64,000 nucleotides of DNA from Afipia sp049747295 (GCF_049747295.1 NZ_JBMHJM010000003.1:1-64000), one strand, 5' to 3'; positions 48,968 through 59,262 are shown, counted from the first letter of the stretch. Notes: generated from the letters alone by a model not told the origin. Numbers and translations: made by a program.

Positions 48968-49726
48968 CTAGCTTTTCGCCAATGCCGACTTGCCGCGCCT
49001 GTTGGCCGGGCGGCGATAGTCACGCTTCCGCGGCTTGGGCGCGAGTTCGGGCATGGTTGCCTGAACCTCGCGAAAGCGGGCGAGTTGCTTCTCGAAGCTT
49101 GCCGTCAGTGCAGTCTCAATCTCCGGACGCTTTTCCAGCCGGCTCAAAACCAGAGCTGCGGCCTCTAGGGTCGATAGCCCATCTCCTCTCGGCTCCTTGC
49201 GGAGCTTGCCATAGAGCGATGGGCGGGCTGGCCCGAGAATGATCCGCCGGCATTTCAGCATCCAGGCGTTTCGCCACCACAGCGCCTTGGCCTGGCTCCA
49301 CGTGCCGTCGAGCAGGATAACGCCTTCAATGTCGTTGAGGATTGAACGCTGACCATCCTCGATGGCGCCCTTGCGATCAATCGCAACCACCTCGCTGTCC
49401 GTTGCGAGGTCCTCGACCTTGGCAGAGCCGAGATAAAGGATCGCCCAACGCTGAGGATCGACCGAACGGCCAAGCACCTTGGAGAGGCTTGGCCAGGACA
49501 ACCCGATTTTCAGCGCGGCGTTCTGGAAATGCAAAGCCGTGAGACGCGCAGTGCCCAGCGCCCTGTCCTGCTCCTGCGGGTGTTGCAGGATCAGCAGCTC
49601 GATGCGGTTGTCGATCGGAGCGATATCGCTGCAGACACACAGCGGCTCTGGCTTGCCGCAATGCGGACACTCCGGGATTTCTTCCGGCTCTAACTTGCCG
49701 ACTTCAGGTTTTGCGTGCGGGGACAT
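48968..49726 (-). CDS. DTW-domain protein (tRNA-uridine aminocarboxypropyltransferase-like)
   Basis: A 252-residue protein. The N-terminus has a zinc-binding pair (CPHCGKPEPLCVCSDI), the middle LILQHPQEQDRALGTARLTA and the DTW signature ILLDGTWSQAKALWWRN, followed by RPSLYGKLRKEP. Members such as TapT/YfiP transfer the 3-amino-3-carboxypropyl group from SAM to uridine-47 of tRNA (acp3U). The basic C-terminal tail (KPRKRDYRRPANRRGK) may help bind RNA. It stands 68 nt after the RND operon on the same strand but is probably independent. Confidence 0.88.
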   Translation of the reverse strand: MSPHAKPEVGKLEPEEIPECPHCGKPEPLCVCSDIAPIDNRIELLILQHPQEQDRALGTARLTALHFQNAALKIGLSWPSLSKVLGRSVDPQRWAILYLGSAKVEDLATDSEVVAIDRKGAIEDGQRSILNDIEGVILLDGTWSQAKALWWRNAWMLKCRRIILGPARPSLYGKLRKEPRGDGLSTLEAAALVLSRLEKRPEIETALTASFEKQLARFREVQATMPELAPKPRKRDYRRPANRRGKSALAKS

Positions 49727-49794
49727 TCACCGCCTATACGCTGGCCGACGGACTCTGTCCATGCGGCCCAACCGTTCCTCCAGCCAAGCGGCCT

Positions 49795-52700
49795 CTATTC
49801 AGCCGGCGCGGGACCCGGCAAAGGCGCCGGCGTTTCACGGCCGCGGAGCCGGTCGATCAGCAGATAGATCACCGGCGTGGTGTAGAGCGTCAGGATCTGG
49901 GACACGATCAAACCGCCGATGATGGTAATGCCGAGCGGTCTGCGCAGTTCCGTCCCCGGCCCCACTGCCACCACCAGCGGAACGGCCGCAAGCAACGCCG
50001 CCATCGTGGTCATCAGGATCGGCCGGAAGCGCGCGATGCTGGCCTCGAAGATCGCATCCTCCGACGACAGGCCGCGTTGCCGCTCGCCTTCGAGGGCAAA
50101 ATCCACGATCATGATGCCGTTCTTCTTGACGATGCCGATCAGCAAAATAATGCCGATAAAGGCGATGACCGTCAGCGGTGTGTTCGTAAGCTGCAGTGCC
50201 AGCAGCGCGCCAAGCCCCGCCGACGGCAACGTCGAGATGATCGTCAACGGGTGTGCGAGACTCTCATACAGCACGCCAAGCACGATATAGACCGCGATCA
50301 ACGCACCGAGAATCAACAGCGGCTGACGGCTTGCCGTTTTCTGACTGTCCGCGGCATTCCCCGAAAACTCGCCACGGATTCCCTCCGGCATATGCAGCTC
50401 TTCGACCGCGCGCAGAATGTTGTCGGTCGCCGTCTGCAGCGGCACATCGGAGGGAACATTGAACGAGATGGTTGTCGAAGGAAACGAACCCTGATGGAAA
50501 ACGGACAGCGGTGAGAGACCACGCTCCATGTGAACGATTCTGGACAACGGCACCTGCGTATTGTTGGCGCCTGCGACGTAAATCTTGTCCAGTGCGGACG
50601 GATCGCCGCGCCACTGTGGACCGACCTCCAGTACGACCTGGTATTGGTTGCGCTGCGTATAGATGATTGAAATCTGCCGCTGGGAAAAAGCATTATTGAG
50701 TGCGTTGTCGATATCCTGAACACGCACACCCAGACTGGCCGCCGCGGCCCGATCGATCGTGAGGTTGAGTTGAAGTCCGCCGGCCTGCCGGTCGCTGGAT
50801 ATATCCGTGATGCCTTCAACGCTTTCCAGCTTCTTGGCAACAATCGGCGCCCATTTGTTCAGCAAGTTCAAATCGGGACTGATCAAGGTGAATTGGTAAT
50901 CGGAATCGCTTTGACGGCCACCTGCCCGCAAATCCTGCGCTGCGAACATAAATAAACGTATGCCCGGCACCGCTCCCAGCTTTCGCCGAAGCCGGTCGAT
51001 CACTTGCTGGGTCGTTAATCCGTCGCGCTGATCGATCGGCTTCAAGCTGATGAACATGCGTCCAGTGTTGGAACCGCTTGTACCGCTACTACCGCCGATG
51101 CTCGAACCGATTCCGTCGACCGCGGGGTCGCCTATCACGATGTCGGCAATCTCCTGCTGCAATCCCAACATGGCCTGGAACGACACATCCGGCGATGCGC
51201 GCGTCGCGCCGATCACCAGTCCGCTGTCATCCTGCGGAAAGTATCCCTTGGGTGTTTTGATATAGAGGGTGACAGTCAACGCGATCGTCGCCAAGAACAC
51301 CAGTATCGTCAGGATCGGATACCCCAACACCACGCGAAGCGTGCGTTCATAAAATCGAACGAAACGCGATAATCCGCCTTCCACAAAGCGGTCGAAGCGC
51401 GTTGCATCGGGCGACGTCGCGCTCTTGATATAGTGGGCGCAGATCATCGGCGTGACGGTGAGCGACACGACCATCGACACCATGATGGCGAGCGCAAGCG
51501 TCAGCGAAAACTCCCTGAACAGACGCCCGATCACACCTTCCATGAAAATCAGCGGCGTAAAGGCCGCAATCAACGAAATGCTGATCGAAAATACCGTGAA
51601 ACCGATCTGCTTTGCCCCGAGCAGCGCCGCTTGATACGGCCGCATCCCCTCTTCGAGGTTGCGATACATGTTCTCGATCATGACGATTGCGTCGTCGACG
51701 ACGAAACCGACTGAGATCGCCAACGCCATCAGCGAAAGATTGTTGACGGAAAATCCCACGAGCCACATGCCGGCGCAGGTGCCCGCAAGCGCAAGGGGCA
51801 CAGAAATGCCGGCCGCGATGGTCGGCGTCATACGTCGCAAGAAAACGAAGACGACGGCCATGACCAGCAGCGCCGTTGCCCCGAGGGTCCATTCCATATC
51901 TTCGACGCTGGCGCGGATGGTTCCGGTGCGATCCGACAGGATCGAGATGTCGACCCCGCCCGGCATCCATTGCTTCAGTTCGGGCAGCAGCGCTTTGACG
52001 CGGTCGACCGTTTCGATGACATTGGCGTCCTGTTGTTTGGTGACCGTAATCAGAACCGCCGGTTGCTTGTTGAACCAGGCGATGGAGCGGCTATTGCGCG
52101 TCGCATCGGTGACTTCGGCGACGTCCGACAGTTTGACGAAATTGCCGTTCGAGGACTTGATGACGATATCGCGAAATTGAGCCGCGGTTCGCATCTGCGG
52201 ATTGGTTGCGAGGGTCTCTCCCAACCTTGAGCCATTGAAACCGCCAACCGGACCGATCGCATTGGCATTCACGATCGCGGTGCGGACGTCATCGCTGGCT
52301 ATACCGGCCATCGAAAGCGCGCCGGGATTGAGCTGAATGCGGACAGCCGGTTGATCGGCGCCGCTGACTGTCGCTTCACCGACGCCCGGCACCTGAGAGA
52401 TACGCTGTGCGACGACGGTGTCGGCGATATCGTAGATGGCGCTCGACAGCATGGTCTTCGACGTCAGCGCAATAATCAGCACCGGCGCGGCAGCGGGATT
52501 TGCCTTACGGAACTGGGGAAGCGTTGGAAGATCGCTCGGCAAGTCAGCCAGCGAAGCGTTGATCGCCGCCTGCACGTCACGCGCCGCACGGTCGATGTCG
52601 CGGCCAATGGCAAACTGAAGCGAGATACTGGTCGAGCTCAGCGAACTGGTGGAGGTGATCTGGTCAATGCCCGCGATTTCGCCCAGCCGGCGTTCCAGCG

Positions 52701-52896
52701 GAGCGGCGACCGTCGAAGCCATGGTACTCGGATCGGCACCCGGCCGGGTGGCGCTGACCCGAATAACCGGAAAATCGACCGATGGAATACTTGCGACCGG
52801 CAGGAAGTGATACGCCACCGCTCCCACCAAAAAGAGCCCGATCGCCAGCAATGTCGTGCCGACCGGCCTTCTGATGAATGGTTCCGACAGCGACAT
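49795..52896 (-). CDS. mdtC: RND efflux permease, MdtC-like
   Basis: A 1033-residue HAE1-type RND pump subunit with twelve membrane helices and two large periplasmic loops. The start SLSEPFIRRPVGTTLLAIGL and the helix-4 proton-relay signature GFVVDDAIVMIENMYRNLEE are clear. The start codon shares one base with the stop of the preceding pump gene (TAATG), so both are coupled. Two different RND genes in tandem form a heteromeric pump in MdtABC/MuxABC systems, which export bile-salt-like compounds, some antibiotics or siderophores. Substrate here is not known. Confidence 0.9.
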   Translation of the reverse strand: MSLSEPFIRRPVGTTLLAIGLFLVGAVAYHFLPVASIPSVDFPVIRVSATRPGADPSTMASTVAAPLERRLGEIAGIDQITSTSSLSSTSISLQFAIGRDIDRAARDVQAAINASLADLPSDLPTLPQFRKANPAAAPVLIIALTSKTMLSSAIYDIADTVVAQRISQVPGVGEATVSGADQPAVRIQLNPGALSMAGIASDDVRTAIVNANAIGPVGGFNGSRLGETLATNPQMRTAAQFRDIVIKSSNGNFVKLSDVAEVTDATRNSRSIAWFNKQPAVLITVTKQQDANVIETVDRVKALLPELKQWMPGGVDISILSDRTGTIRASVEDMEWTLGATALLVMAVVFVFLRRMTPTIAAGISVPLALAGTCAGMWLVGFSVNNLSLMALAISVGFVVDDAIVMIENMYRNLEEGMRPYQAALLGAKQIGFTVFSISISLIAAFTPLIFMEGVIGRLFREFSLTLALAIMVSMVVSLTVTPMICAHYIKSATSPDATRFDRFVEGGLSRFVRFYERTLRVVLGYPILTILVFLATIALTVTLYIKTPKGYFPQDDSGLVIGATRASPDVSFQAMLGLQQEIADIVIGDPAVDGIGSSIGGSSGTSGSNTGRMFISLKPIDQRDGLTTQQVIDRLRRKLGAVPGIRLFMFAAQDLRAGGRQSDSDYQFTLISPDLNLLNKWAPIVAKKLESVEGITDISSDRQAGGLQLNLTIDRAAAASLGVRVQDIDNALNNAFSQRQISIIYTQRNQYQVVLEVGPQWRGDPSALDKIYVAGANNTQVPLSRIVHMERGLSPLSVFHQGSFPSTTISFNVPSDVPLQTATDNILRAVEELHMPEGIRGEFSGNAADSQKTASRQPLLILGALIAVYIVLGVLYESLAHPLTIISTLPSAGLGALLALQLTNTPLTVIAFIGIILLIGIVKKNGIMIVDFALEGERQRGLSSEDAIFEASIARFRPILMTTMAALLAAVPLVVAVGPGTELRRPLGITIIGGLIVSQILTLYTTPVIYLLIDRLRGRETPAPLPGPAPAE

Positions 52897-55800
52897 TATT
52901 GAACGCCCTCGGTTGCTCCCGCGATCGGCGGTGATGGCGAATCCGTATCCGTTGGAACGGCGGCCTCAATACGGCGGTTGATCCGATCGAGCGCGAGGTA
53001 AATGACCGGCGTCGTGTAAAGCGTGAGAACCTGCGATACAATCAGGCCGCCGATAATCGACACGCCCAGAGGGAAACGCAGCTCCGCGCCCGTCCCGCTT
53101 TCAATGGCCAGCGGCAAAGCGCCGAAGAGCGCGGCCAATGTCGTCATCATGATCGGGCGGAACCGCAACAGGCAGGCCTGAACGATAGCATCATATGCCG
53201 TCATGCCTTGGTGTCGTTCCGCTTCGAGCGCGAAGTCGATCATCATGATCGCGTTTTTCTTGACGATACCCATCAGCAGGATGATGCCGATCAAGCCGAT
53301 CACGGACAGATCTTGTCCGCACAGAATCAGCGCCAGGATCGCCCCTACACCGGCGGACGGCAATGTCGACAAAATGGTGATGGGGTGGATGTAGCTCTCG
53401 TAGAGCACGCCAAGCACGATGTAGATCGTCACCACAGCCGCGAGGATCAGCCATGGCTGACCCGCGAGTGATTTGGCGAACTCGGCGGCGTCGCCCGAAT
53501 AGATCCCGACGATGCTCGTCGGCATACCGATATTGGTTTCAATCTGGGCGATCCGTTCAACTGCGTTGCCCAGCGCCTGCCCTGGGGCCAGGTTGAACGA
53601 CAGCGAGACGGCAGGAAACTGCGATTGATGAGTAATTGAGAGCGGTGCCGTGGTGCGCGTAATCGTCGCGACCGCATCGATCGGCACCTGGGCCCCGGCG
53701 ACACCTGGCACATAGAGCTTGGAAAGGATCGACGGATCGCGTTGATATTCCGGCAATGCCTCGAGCACCACCCGATACTGGTTGGCCTGACCGAAGATCG
53801 TCGAAATCTGCCGCTGGGCGAAGGCATCGTTCAGTGTGTCATTCACGCCCTGAACCGACACGCCGAGCTGCCCGGCACGCTGGCGGTCGACCGTCACCAT
53901 CGCGCGGAGGCCGCCTTCCTGTGCCTCGGACGAGACATCGCGGAACATCGGATCGCGGCGCATCTCCTGAACGAGCTTCGCTGCCCACTCATTCACTTCG
54001 GGCGCGCTCGCCGCCGTCAGCGTGTACTGATATTGCGAGCGGCTGGCGCGGGTGCTGATCTGAATGTCCTGCACGGCCTGGAAATAAACCGTCATGCCCG
54101 GGACGCTCGCGACCTTGTCCTTCAGGCGCCGCACCACGTCGGCGATGTCCGTCTTCCGCTCGCCGCGTGGCTTCAAGGTCAGAACGAGGCGCCCGACATT
54201 CGGTGTCGGGTTGACGGAGCCTGCGCCGATCACCGAGACCACGCCGACGATGTCAGGGTCAGCCTTGATGAGGTCAGCGACCTGCGTCTGCCGGGTCTGC
54301 ATATCCGAGAATGAGACTTCCGGTCCGGCTTCCGTGACTGCGGTGATGGAGGCGGTGTCCTGCAACGGCAGGAAGCCCTTGGGAGCAACCACGTAGAGCG
54401 CCAGTGTGGCTGCCAGCGTGAGGAACGTAACAACCAGAGTCGCCCGCTGATGCCGGAGAACCCACAGCAGCGTCCAGTGATAGAACTCGACCATTTTGTC
54501 GATCAGGCGGCTGATGAAACCGAGACCGGGAACGGCGAATTCTTCGTGGTGACGCTTCAGAAGCCGAGAGCACATCATCGGCGTCAGCGTCAGAGAGACA
54601 ACCGCCGATGTCACAACGGCAATCGTGAGCGTCAGAGCGAACTCTCTGAACATGCGCCCGACGAGGCCGGACATGAACAGCAGCGGAATGAACACGGCGA
54701 TCAGCGAAACGGTCAGCGAAATCACGGTAAACCCGATCTCGCTGGCACCACGCAGCGACGCCTCCATGGCGCTTTCGCCATTCTCCATATGGCGGACGAT
54801 GTTTTCGATCATCACGATGGCGTCGTCGACAACGAAACCGGTGCCGATGGTCAGCGCCATCAAGGAGAGGTTGTCGAGGCTGAAGCCAGCAAAGTACATC
54901 ACGCCGAAGCTCGTGATCAGCGACAGCGGCAACGCCACCCCCGCGATCAAGGTCGCCCGTAGTGATCGCAGGAAGATCAGAACGACCAGCGTGACCAAGG
55001 CGACGCTGAGGATCAGCGTGAACTGCACGTCGTGGACCGATGCTCGGATGGTGACGGTCCGATCGCTGACAACTGTCAGGTCAATGCCCGCGGGCACAGC
55101 CTTCTGAAGCTTGGGAATTTCCTTTCGGATCTGCTGCACAACGTCAATGACGTTGGCGCCGGGTTGTCGCTGAATTTCGATGATGACAGCCGACCGCCCC
55201 TGGTACCACGCGCCGGTCTTGTTGTTTTCCAGCCCATCGATGATCTGCGCGACATCGCCGATCGTGACCGGCGAGTTGTTGCGATAGGCGATGACGATCG
55301 GCTTGTAAGCCTCCGCCGTGGCGATCTGGTCATTGGCCGCGATGGTGTAGGCCTGCTGGGCACCATCCAGCGATCCCTTGGGACCGGAGACGTTGGCGCC
55401 TGCGATGGCATTCCGCAGGTCCTCCATCGAAATGCCGTAAGCGGCAAGCCGCGCCAGATCGGCCTGGACGCGGACCGCGGGCTTCAGACCTCCGAGCACC
55501 GACACGCGACCCACGCCGCTGATTTGTGCCAGCCGCTGCGCCATCATGGTGTCGGCGAGATCGCTCATGGAGCGAAGCGACACCGTGTCCGATGTCATGG
55601 CGATAGTCAGCACCGGCGCATCCGCCGGGTTGACCTTGGCGTAAGTCGGTGGATACGGCAGGTTCTTCGGCAATACACCGGCGGCGGCATTGATGGCCGC
55701 CTGCACGTCCTGCGTTGCACCGTCGATGTCGCGATTGAGGTCGAACTGCAGCGAGATCTGGCTAACGCCGTATGAACTGGTGGATGTCATCGACACCAGC

Positions 55801-56027
55801 GAAGGGATCTGCCCAAGTTGCCGCTCCAGCGGCGCGGTCACCAGCGACGCTGCGACGTCGGGGCTCGCTCCCGGCAACTGCGTCGTAACCTGCACGGTCG
55901 GAAAATCGACCTGAGGCAGCGCCGAAACCGGCAGCGCCCAATAACCGAGTGCGCCACCGATCAGGAGGGCAACGCCAAGCAATGACGTCGCAATCGGTCG
56001 GCGAATGAATGGTTCCGAAACGCTCAT
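52896..56027 (-). CDS. mdtB: RND efflux permease, MdtB-like
   Basis: A 1043-residue HAE1-type RND pump subunit. SVSEPFIRRPIATSLLGVAL begins the protein; helix 4 holds TGFVVDDAIVMIENIVRHME with the proton-carrying acidic pair. The C-terminal half repeats the fold (IYIVLGVLYESYIHPITILS, GIILLMGIVKKNAIMMIDFA). It lies 42 bp behind the membrane fusion protein gene and shares one base with the next pump gene. The gene order OMF-MFP-RND-RND is that of a complete tripartite pump with two permeases. Confidence 0.91.
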   Translation of the reverse strand: MSVSEPFIRRPIATSLLGVALLIGGALGYWALPVSALPQVDFPTVQVTTQLPGASPDVAASLVTAPLERQLGQIPSLVSMTSTSSYGVSQISLQFDLNRDIDGATQDVQAAINAAAGVLPKNLPYPPTYAKVNPADAPVLTIAMTSDTVSLRSMSDLADTMMAQRLAQISGVGRVSVLGGLKPAVRVQADLARLAAYGISMEDLRNAIAGANVSGPKGSLDGAQQAYTIAANDQIATAEAYKPIVIAYRNNSPVTIGDVAQIIDGLENNKTGAWYQGRSAVIIEIQRQPGANVIDVVQQIRKEIPKLQKAVPAGIDLTVVSDRTVTIRASVHDVQFTLILSVALVTLVVLIFLRSLRATLIAGVALPLSLITSFGVMYFAGFSLDNLSLMALTIGTGFVVDDAIVMIENIVRHMENGESAMEASLRGASEIGFTVISLTVSLIAVFIPLLFMSGLVGRMFREFALTLTIAVVTSAVVSLTLTPMMCSRLLKRHHEEFAVPGLGFISRLIDKMVEFYHWTLLWVLRHQRATLVVTFLTLAATLALYVVAPKGFLPLQDTASITAVTEAGPEVSFSDMQTRQTQVADLIKADPDIVGVVSVIGAGSVNPTPNVGRLVLTLKPRGERKTDIADVVRRLKDKVASVPGMTVYFQAVQDIQISTRASRSQYQYTLTAASAPEVNEWAAKLVQEMRRDPMFRDVSSEAQEGGLRAMVTVDRQRAGQLGVSVQGVNDTLNDAFAQRQISTIFGQANQYRVVLEALPEYQRDPSILSKLYVPGVAGAQVPIDAVATITRTTAPLSITHQSQFPAVSLSFNLAPGQALGNAVERIAQIETNIGMPTSIVGIYSGDAAEFAKSLAGQPWLILAAVVTIYIVLGVLYESYIHPITILSTLPSAGVGAILALILCGQDLSVIGLIGIILLMGIVKKNAIMMIDFALEAERHQGMTAYDAIVQACLLRFRPIMMTTLAALFGALPLAIESGTGAELRFPLGVSIIGGLIVSQVLTLYTTPVIYLALDRINRRIEAAVPTDTDSPSPPIAGATEGVQ

Positions 56028-56069
56028 CGAGGCGCGCTCACAGGTTCGACATCATCGTCGTGCGGTTGA

Positions 56070-57428
56070 TCATTGCGGCGCTTTCGCGCCGCCACCCGAC
56101 TGTTGTCCCCCTTGCGCCCCTTTGTCCTGCCCCTTGTGGCGGCGTTCGCCTTTATTGTGTTCACCCTTCTCGGCGCCGCCTCCCCCCTTGCGTCCCTTTT
56201 GCCTTTGCGGCGCGAGGTCCGGGGTCGGCGTCTGGTAGTTCTGGCTGATCGTGACCTTGGCCCCTTCCGAGAGATTGGCGAACCCGGTCGTCACGACCCG
56301 ATCTTCAACGGTGACGCCGGACGCGATCACCGCCTCTGTTTCATTCTGCAAAGTGACCGAGACCGTATGTGCGGTCACGGTGTCGTTGGCGTTGATGACA
56401 TACACAAACGTACCCGCCGGGCCTCGTTGAACCGCAGCCGTCGGCACCACGGTCGCCTTGTCCAGTGTTTCCACTTTCAGCCGCACATTGACGAACTGTC
56501 CGGGCCAAAGCTGATAATGGGCGTTCGGGAATTCAGCCTTGATCTTGACCGTTCCGGTTGTCGGATCGACCTGGTTATCGATGCCGGTTACGGTGCCCGT
56601 GTCGACAACTGTCTTTCCGTCATTGCCGAACACATCGACCAGCAACGGACCTTTGGCTGCTGCAGCATTTACGCGGACGATCTGCTGCTGCGGCAGGCTG
56701 AACTGCACCGCGATCGGCTGCATCTGCGTGATCACAACAATGCCGGTTGCGTCGGACGCGTGAACGATGTTGCCTTGATCAACCTGGCGCAAGCCGGCGC
56801 GCCCGGTGAGCGGCGCGACGACCTTGGTGTAGCTCAGCGTGGCCTGCGCATTGTCGATGGCGGCCTGGTCCGATTTCACCAGCGCTTCAAGCTGCGCAAC
56901 CGTTGCGCGCTGGGTATCAGCCTGCTGCGCAGATCCGGCCTTGGAGGCAGCAAGTTGCTGGTAGCGGGTAAGATCGATCCGCGCATTGGCAAGTTGCGCC
57001 TCGTCCTGCGCCTTCTTCGCAACCGCCTGATCGTACTGCGCCTGATAAATCGCAGGATCGATTTCAGCGACCACGTCGCCGGCCTTGACGTCCTGCCCTT
57101 CCTTGAAATTGACCTTCAGCAGCTTGCCATCGACCTGCGCACGAACCGTAACGTTGTTCAGAGCACGAACGGTGCCGACCCCGTCGATATAGACCGGCAC
57201 GTCCTCGATTTTCGGCGTCGCTGCAAGAACAGGAATCGCCAGATCCGGCCGCACGTGGGCAGCGTTCTGATTGGGTCGGAAATAGGTCCAGCCGATATAG
57301 CCGAGCCCGCCGATGATCAGCAGCCAGATGAAGATCGAGACCGTCCGCCCGCGCGCGCCCGATGCGACGCGCGACACGCCGTTGCCCGCCGTTTTGGCTT
57401 TTTTTTTCAGCTCGGGTTTAAAGAGCAT
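56070..57428 (-). CDS. mdtA: RND periplasmic adaptor (MdtA-like)
   Basis: About 452 residues from the ATG at 57428, whose first bases overlap the end of the upstream outer-membrane gene by 11 bp. A basic start and one membrane segment (VSIFIWLLIIGGLGYIGWTY) anchor it. The adaptor parts follow in order: barrel-sandwich (VRALNNVTVRAQVDGKLLKV, VAPLTGRAGLRQVDQGNIVH), alpha-hairpin (QAQYDQAVAKKAQDEAQLAN), beta-barrel and membrane-proximal domains. The C-terminal ~50 residues are a Gly/Lys/His-rich tail (APQRQKGRKGGGGAEKGEHN) not typical of adaptors. It bridges the two RND permeases and the outer-membrane factor. Confidence 0.9.
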   Translation of the reverse strand: MLFKPELKKKAKTAGNGVSRVASGARGRTVSIFIWLLIIGGLGYIGWTYFRPNQNAAHVRPDLAIPVLAATPKIEDVPVYIDGVGTVRALNNVTVRAQVDGKLLKVNFKEGQDVKAGDVVAEIDPAIYQAQYDQAVAKKAQDEAQLANARIDLTRYQQLAASKAGSAQQADTQRATVAQLEALVKSDQAAIDNAQATLSYTKVVAPLTGRAGLRQVDQGNIVHASDATGIVVITQMQPIAVQFSLPQQQIVRVNAAAAKGPLLVDVFGNDGKTVVDTGTVTGIDNQVDPTTGTVKIKAEFPNAHYQLWPGQFVNVRLKVETLDKATVVPTAAVQRGPAGTFVYVINANDTVTAHTVSVTLQNETEAVIASGVTVEDRVVTTGFANLSEGAKVTISQNYQTPTPDLAPQRQKGRKGGGGAEKGEHNKGERRHKGQDKGAQGGQQSGGGAKAPQ

Positions 57429-58908
57429 CAACCGGCTCCGTCTTTGGCGACCAACCGCCACCTAATGCCTGGTAGAGGCTGACTACAGCCTGAAGCCGCG
57501 CAAGCTGCGCCTGTATTAGCGCATCTTCGGCCTGGAATAGCGTCAATTGCGTGTTTAGCACAGTCACGATGTCGATCGTGCCTGCGCGAAGCTGCTGTTC
57601 GGCCAGTTCGAACGCCCGGCGCGACGATGTCACAACGATCCGCTGCAGCCGCAGGCGCTCATTGGCCTGCTTGAGTGTCGAAAGGGCCGTGTCGACATCG
57701 GCAAACGCCGATACCACGGTTTTGCGATAAGTTTGTAACATCTCGTCCTGCACGGCCTTCTGCAGTTCGAAATTGGCCTGAATACGTCCGGCGTCGAAAA
57801 TCGGCTGGGTCAAACCGGCTGCGACGTTGAAGAACGCGGATTGCGGGGTGAACAGAGCCGCCAGCGCCGCGCTCTGATAGCCGCCCTGCCCGGTGAGCTG
57901 AATACTCGGAAAGAACTGGGCCCTGGCATTGCCGACATTCGCGGTGGCCGAGGCCAGCTGATTTTCCTGACGGCGGATGTCCGGCCGCTGCGTGAGCAGG
58001 TCGGATGGCAATCCCGGCGTCACGCGCGGAATGGCGATCGATGTCAGTGAGCCGCCCACGAGCTTGAGCCGCTCCGGCGGCCGCGCGACGAGGGTCGCCA
58101 GGATATTCGTGTTCTGGGCCAGAACTTGGCGGAGCGGCGGAATGAGGGCCTTCTGGTTGGCCAGCAGGCTTTCCTGCTGGGCAAGATCGAGATCGGAGCC
58201 GGTGCCGGCGTTCACCCTCGCCTTGATGGCATCGTAAATACGCTGCGCGCTTGCGATGTTGCCGTTCGCGGTCTTGATCCGGTCCTGGGCCGCGCTCACC
58301 TGGAAATAGGCGTTCGCCACGCTCACCAGCGTCGTCAGCGCAACCACATCGCGGTCGAAACGGTTCGCGTTGGCGGTTTCCTCCGCCGCCAGCAGCGCGT
58401 CGCGGTTCTTGCCCCAGAAATCGATCTCGTAGCTCGCGCTGAGCGAGGCGGTATGATTTGTCACCTCGCCGCGGCCGGTGATCGGCGTCGCGCTGGTGAT
58501 CGTGCCGGTCGTGCTCGATGAGCGTGAACGTGAACCTGAGAACGTCCCCGAGACACTCGGCAGCAGCGCGGCACCAATTTGCTGGGACTGCGCATCCGCC
58601 TGCCGGATGCGCGCGACCGCGACGGCAATGTCCAGATTGACGGTCTGCGCCTCCTCCATGAGGATGGTAAGCTCCCTGGAGCGGAAGCCCCGCCACCAGT
58701 CGAGCGTCGGCGGCAAGCGCTCGGCGGCTCCGGTCGCAGCCTTGTAGGCGCCGGGAATGTCCAGGGCGGGATCGGGCAGATCGGATGTGGTGATGCATCC
58801 GCTCGACATGGCAGCGACCGCAAGGGCCGCGAGAAGCGCCAGCCGATGCCGAGAAGGCAAAGGTAGACGTCTGAATTGATCAAAAAAGCCCGACACCGCT
58901 ATGCACAC
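57418..58908 (-). CDS. Outer-membrane efflux lipoprotein (NodT family)
   Basis: A 496-residue outer-membrane factor. The signal peptide (LALLAALAVAAMSSGC) ends in a lipobox, so Cys ~38 is lipidated. The protein shows the two TolC-type helical repeats (ILMEEAQTVNLDIAVAVARI, and the coiled segment around LTQRPDIRRQENQLASATAN) with the family mark YEIDFWGKNRDALLAAEETA. It is the first gene of the operon and supplies the exit channel for the MdtABC-like pump. The frame overlaps the start of the adaptor gene by 11 bp. The ATG at 58908 gives an N-region long for a lipoprotein signal, so a shorter start is possible. Confidence 0.9.
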   Translation of the reverse strand: MCIAVSGFFDQFRRLPLPSRHRLALLAALAVAAMSSGCITTSDLPDPALDIPGAYKAATGAAERLPPTLDWWRGFRSRELTILMEEAQTVNLDIAVAVARIRQADAQSQQIGAALLPSVSGTFSGSRSRSSSTTGTITSATPITGRGEVTNHTASLSASYEIDFWGKNRDALLAAEETANANRFDRDVVALTTLVSVANAYFQVSAAQDRIKTANGNIASAQRIYDAIKARVNAGTGSDLDLAQQESLLANQKALIPPLRQVLAQNTNILATLVARPPERLKLVGGSLTSIAIPRVTPGLPSDLLTQRPDIRRQENQLASATANVGNARAQFFPSIQLTGQGGYQSAALAALFTPQSAFFNVAAGLTQPIFDAGRIQANFELQKAVQDEMLQTYRKTVVSAFADVDTALSTLKQANERLRLQRIVVTSSRRAFELAEQQLRAGTIDIVTVLNTQLTLFQAEDALIQAQLARLQAVVSLYQALGGGWSPKTEPVDAL

Positions 58909-59262
58909 TTTCTGGAGCGCTGAGGCCCATTTTAACGGGCCGATCCAGCCACGGACAGTGACGTTCCATCATGTTCCCCAGAACATGCGCGCGCGTGCTC
59001 CGTAGGCACCATCCCTACGGGCCGCTTCTAGCTGGAATCCGAGCCTTTTTGCCAGTTTAGGCCCTCTAAACCGGGATTATTACCAAGATTTCATGAGACC
59101 GCTCCAGCTCCCGCCGAATCAGTCGACCGACATGTCATGTCACGGTCACAACACTCGGTCCGCATTGGAGCCGTACCCGCTCGATCGTCCAATGGGCGTG
59201 GACACCTCATCCGAGGGTCTTGCGTCTTCATTTCCAAGGCGCAAGACTTCGCCCAGATCAGA
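58909..59262. other. Divergent regulatory interval before efflux operon and cfa-like gene
   Basis: No gene is visible here. Minus-strand transcription of the efflux operon must start in this interval. Plus-strand frames (for example 59093-59287) are composed of Arg/Ser/Pro and cross the tandem repeat, so they look non-coding. No regulator gene for the pump is adjacent. Confidence 0.45.

Noticed and set aside
56073..57482. 469-codon open frame on the plus strand
   Set aside because: It is antisense to the complete adaptor gene. Its translation has no domain and is rich in Arg/His/Asp, as is usual for a shadow frame in high-GC DNA.
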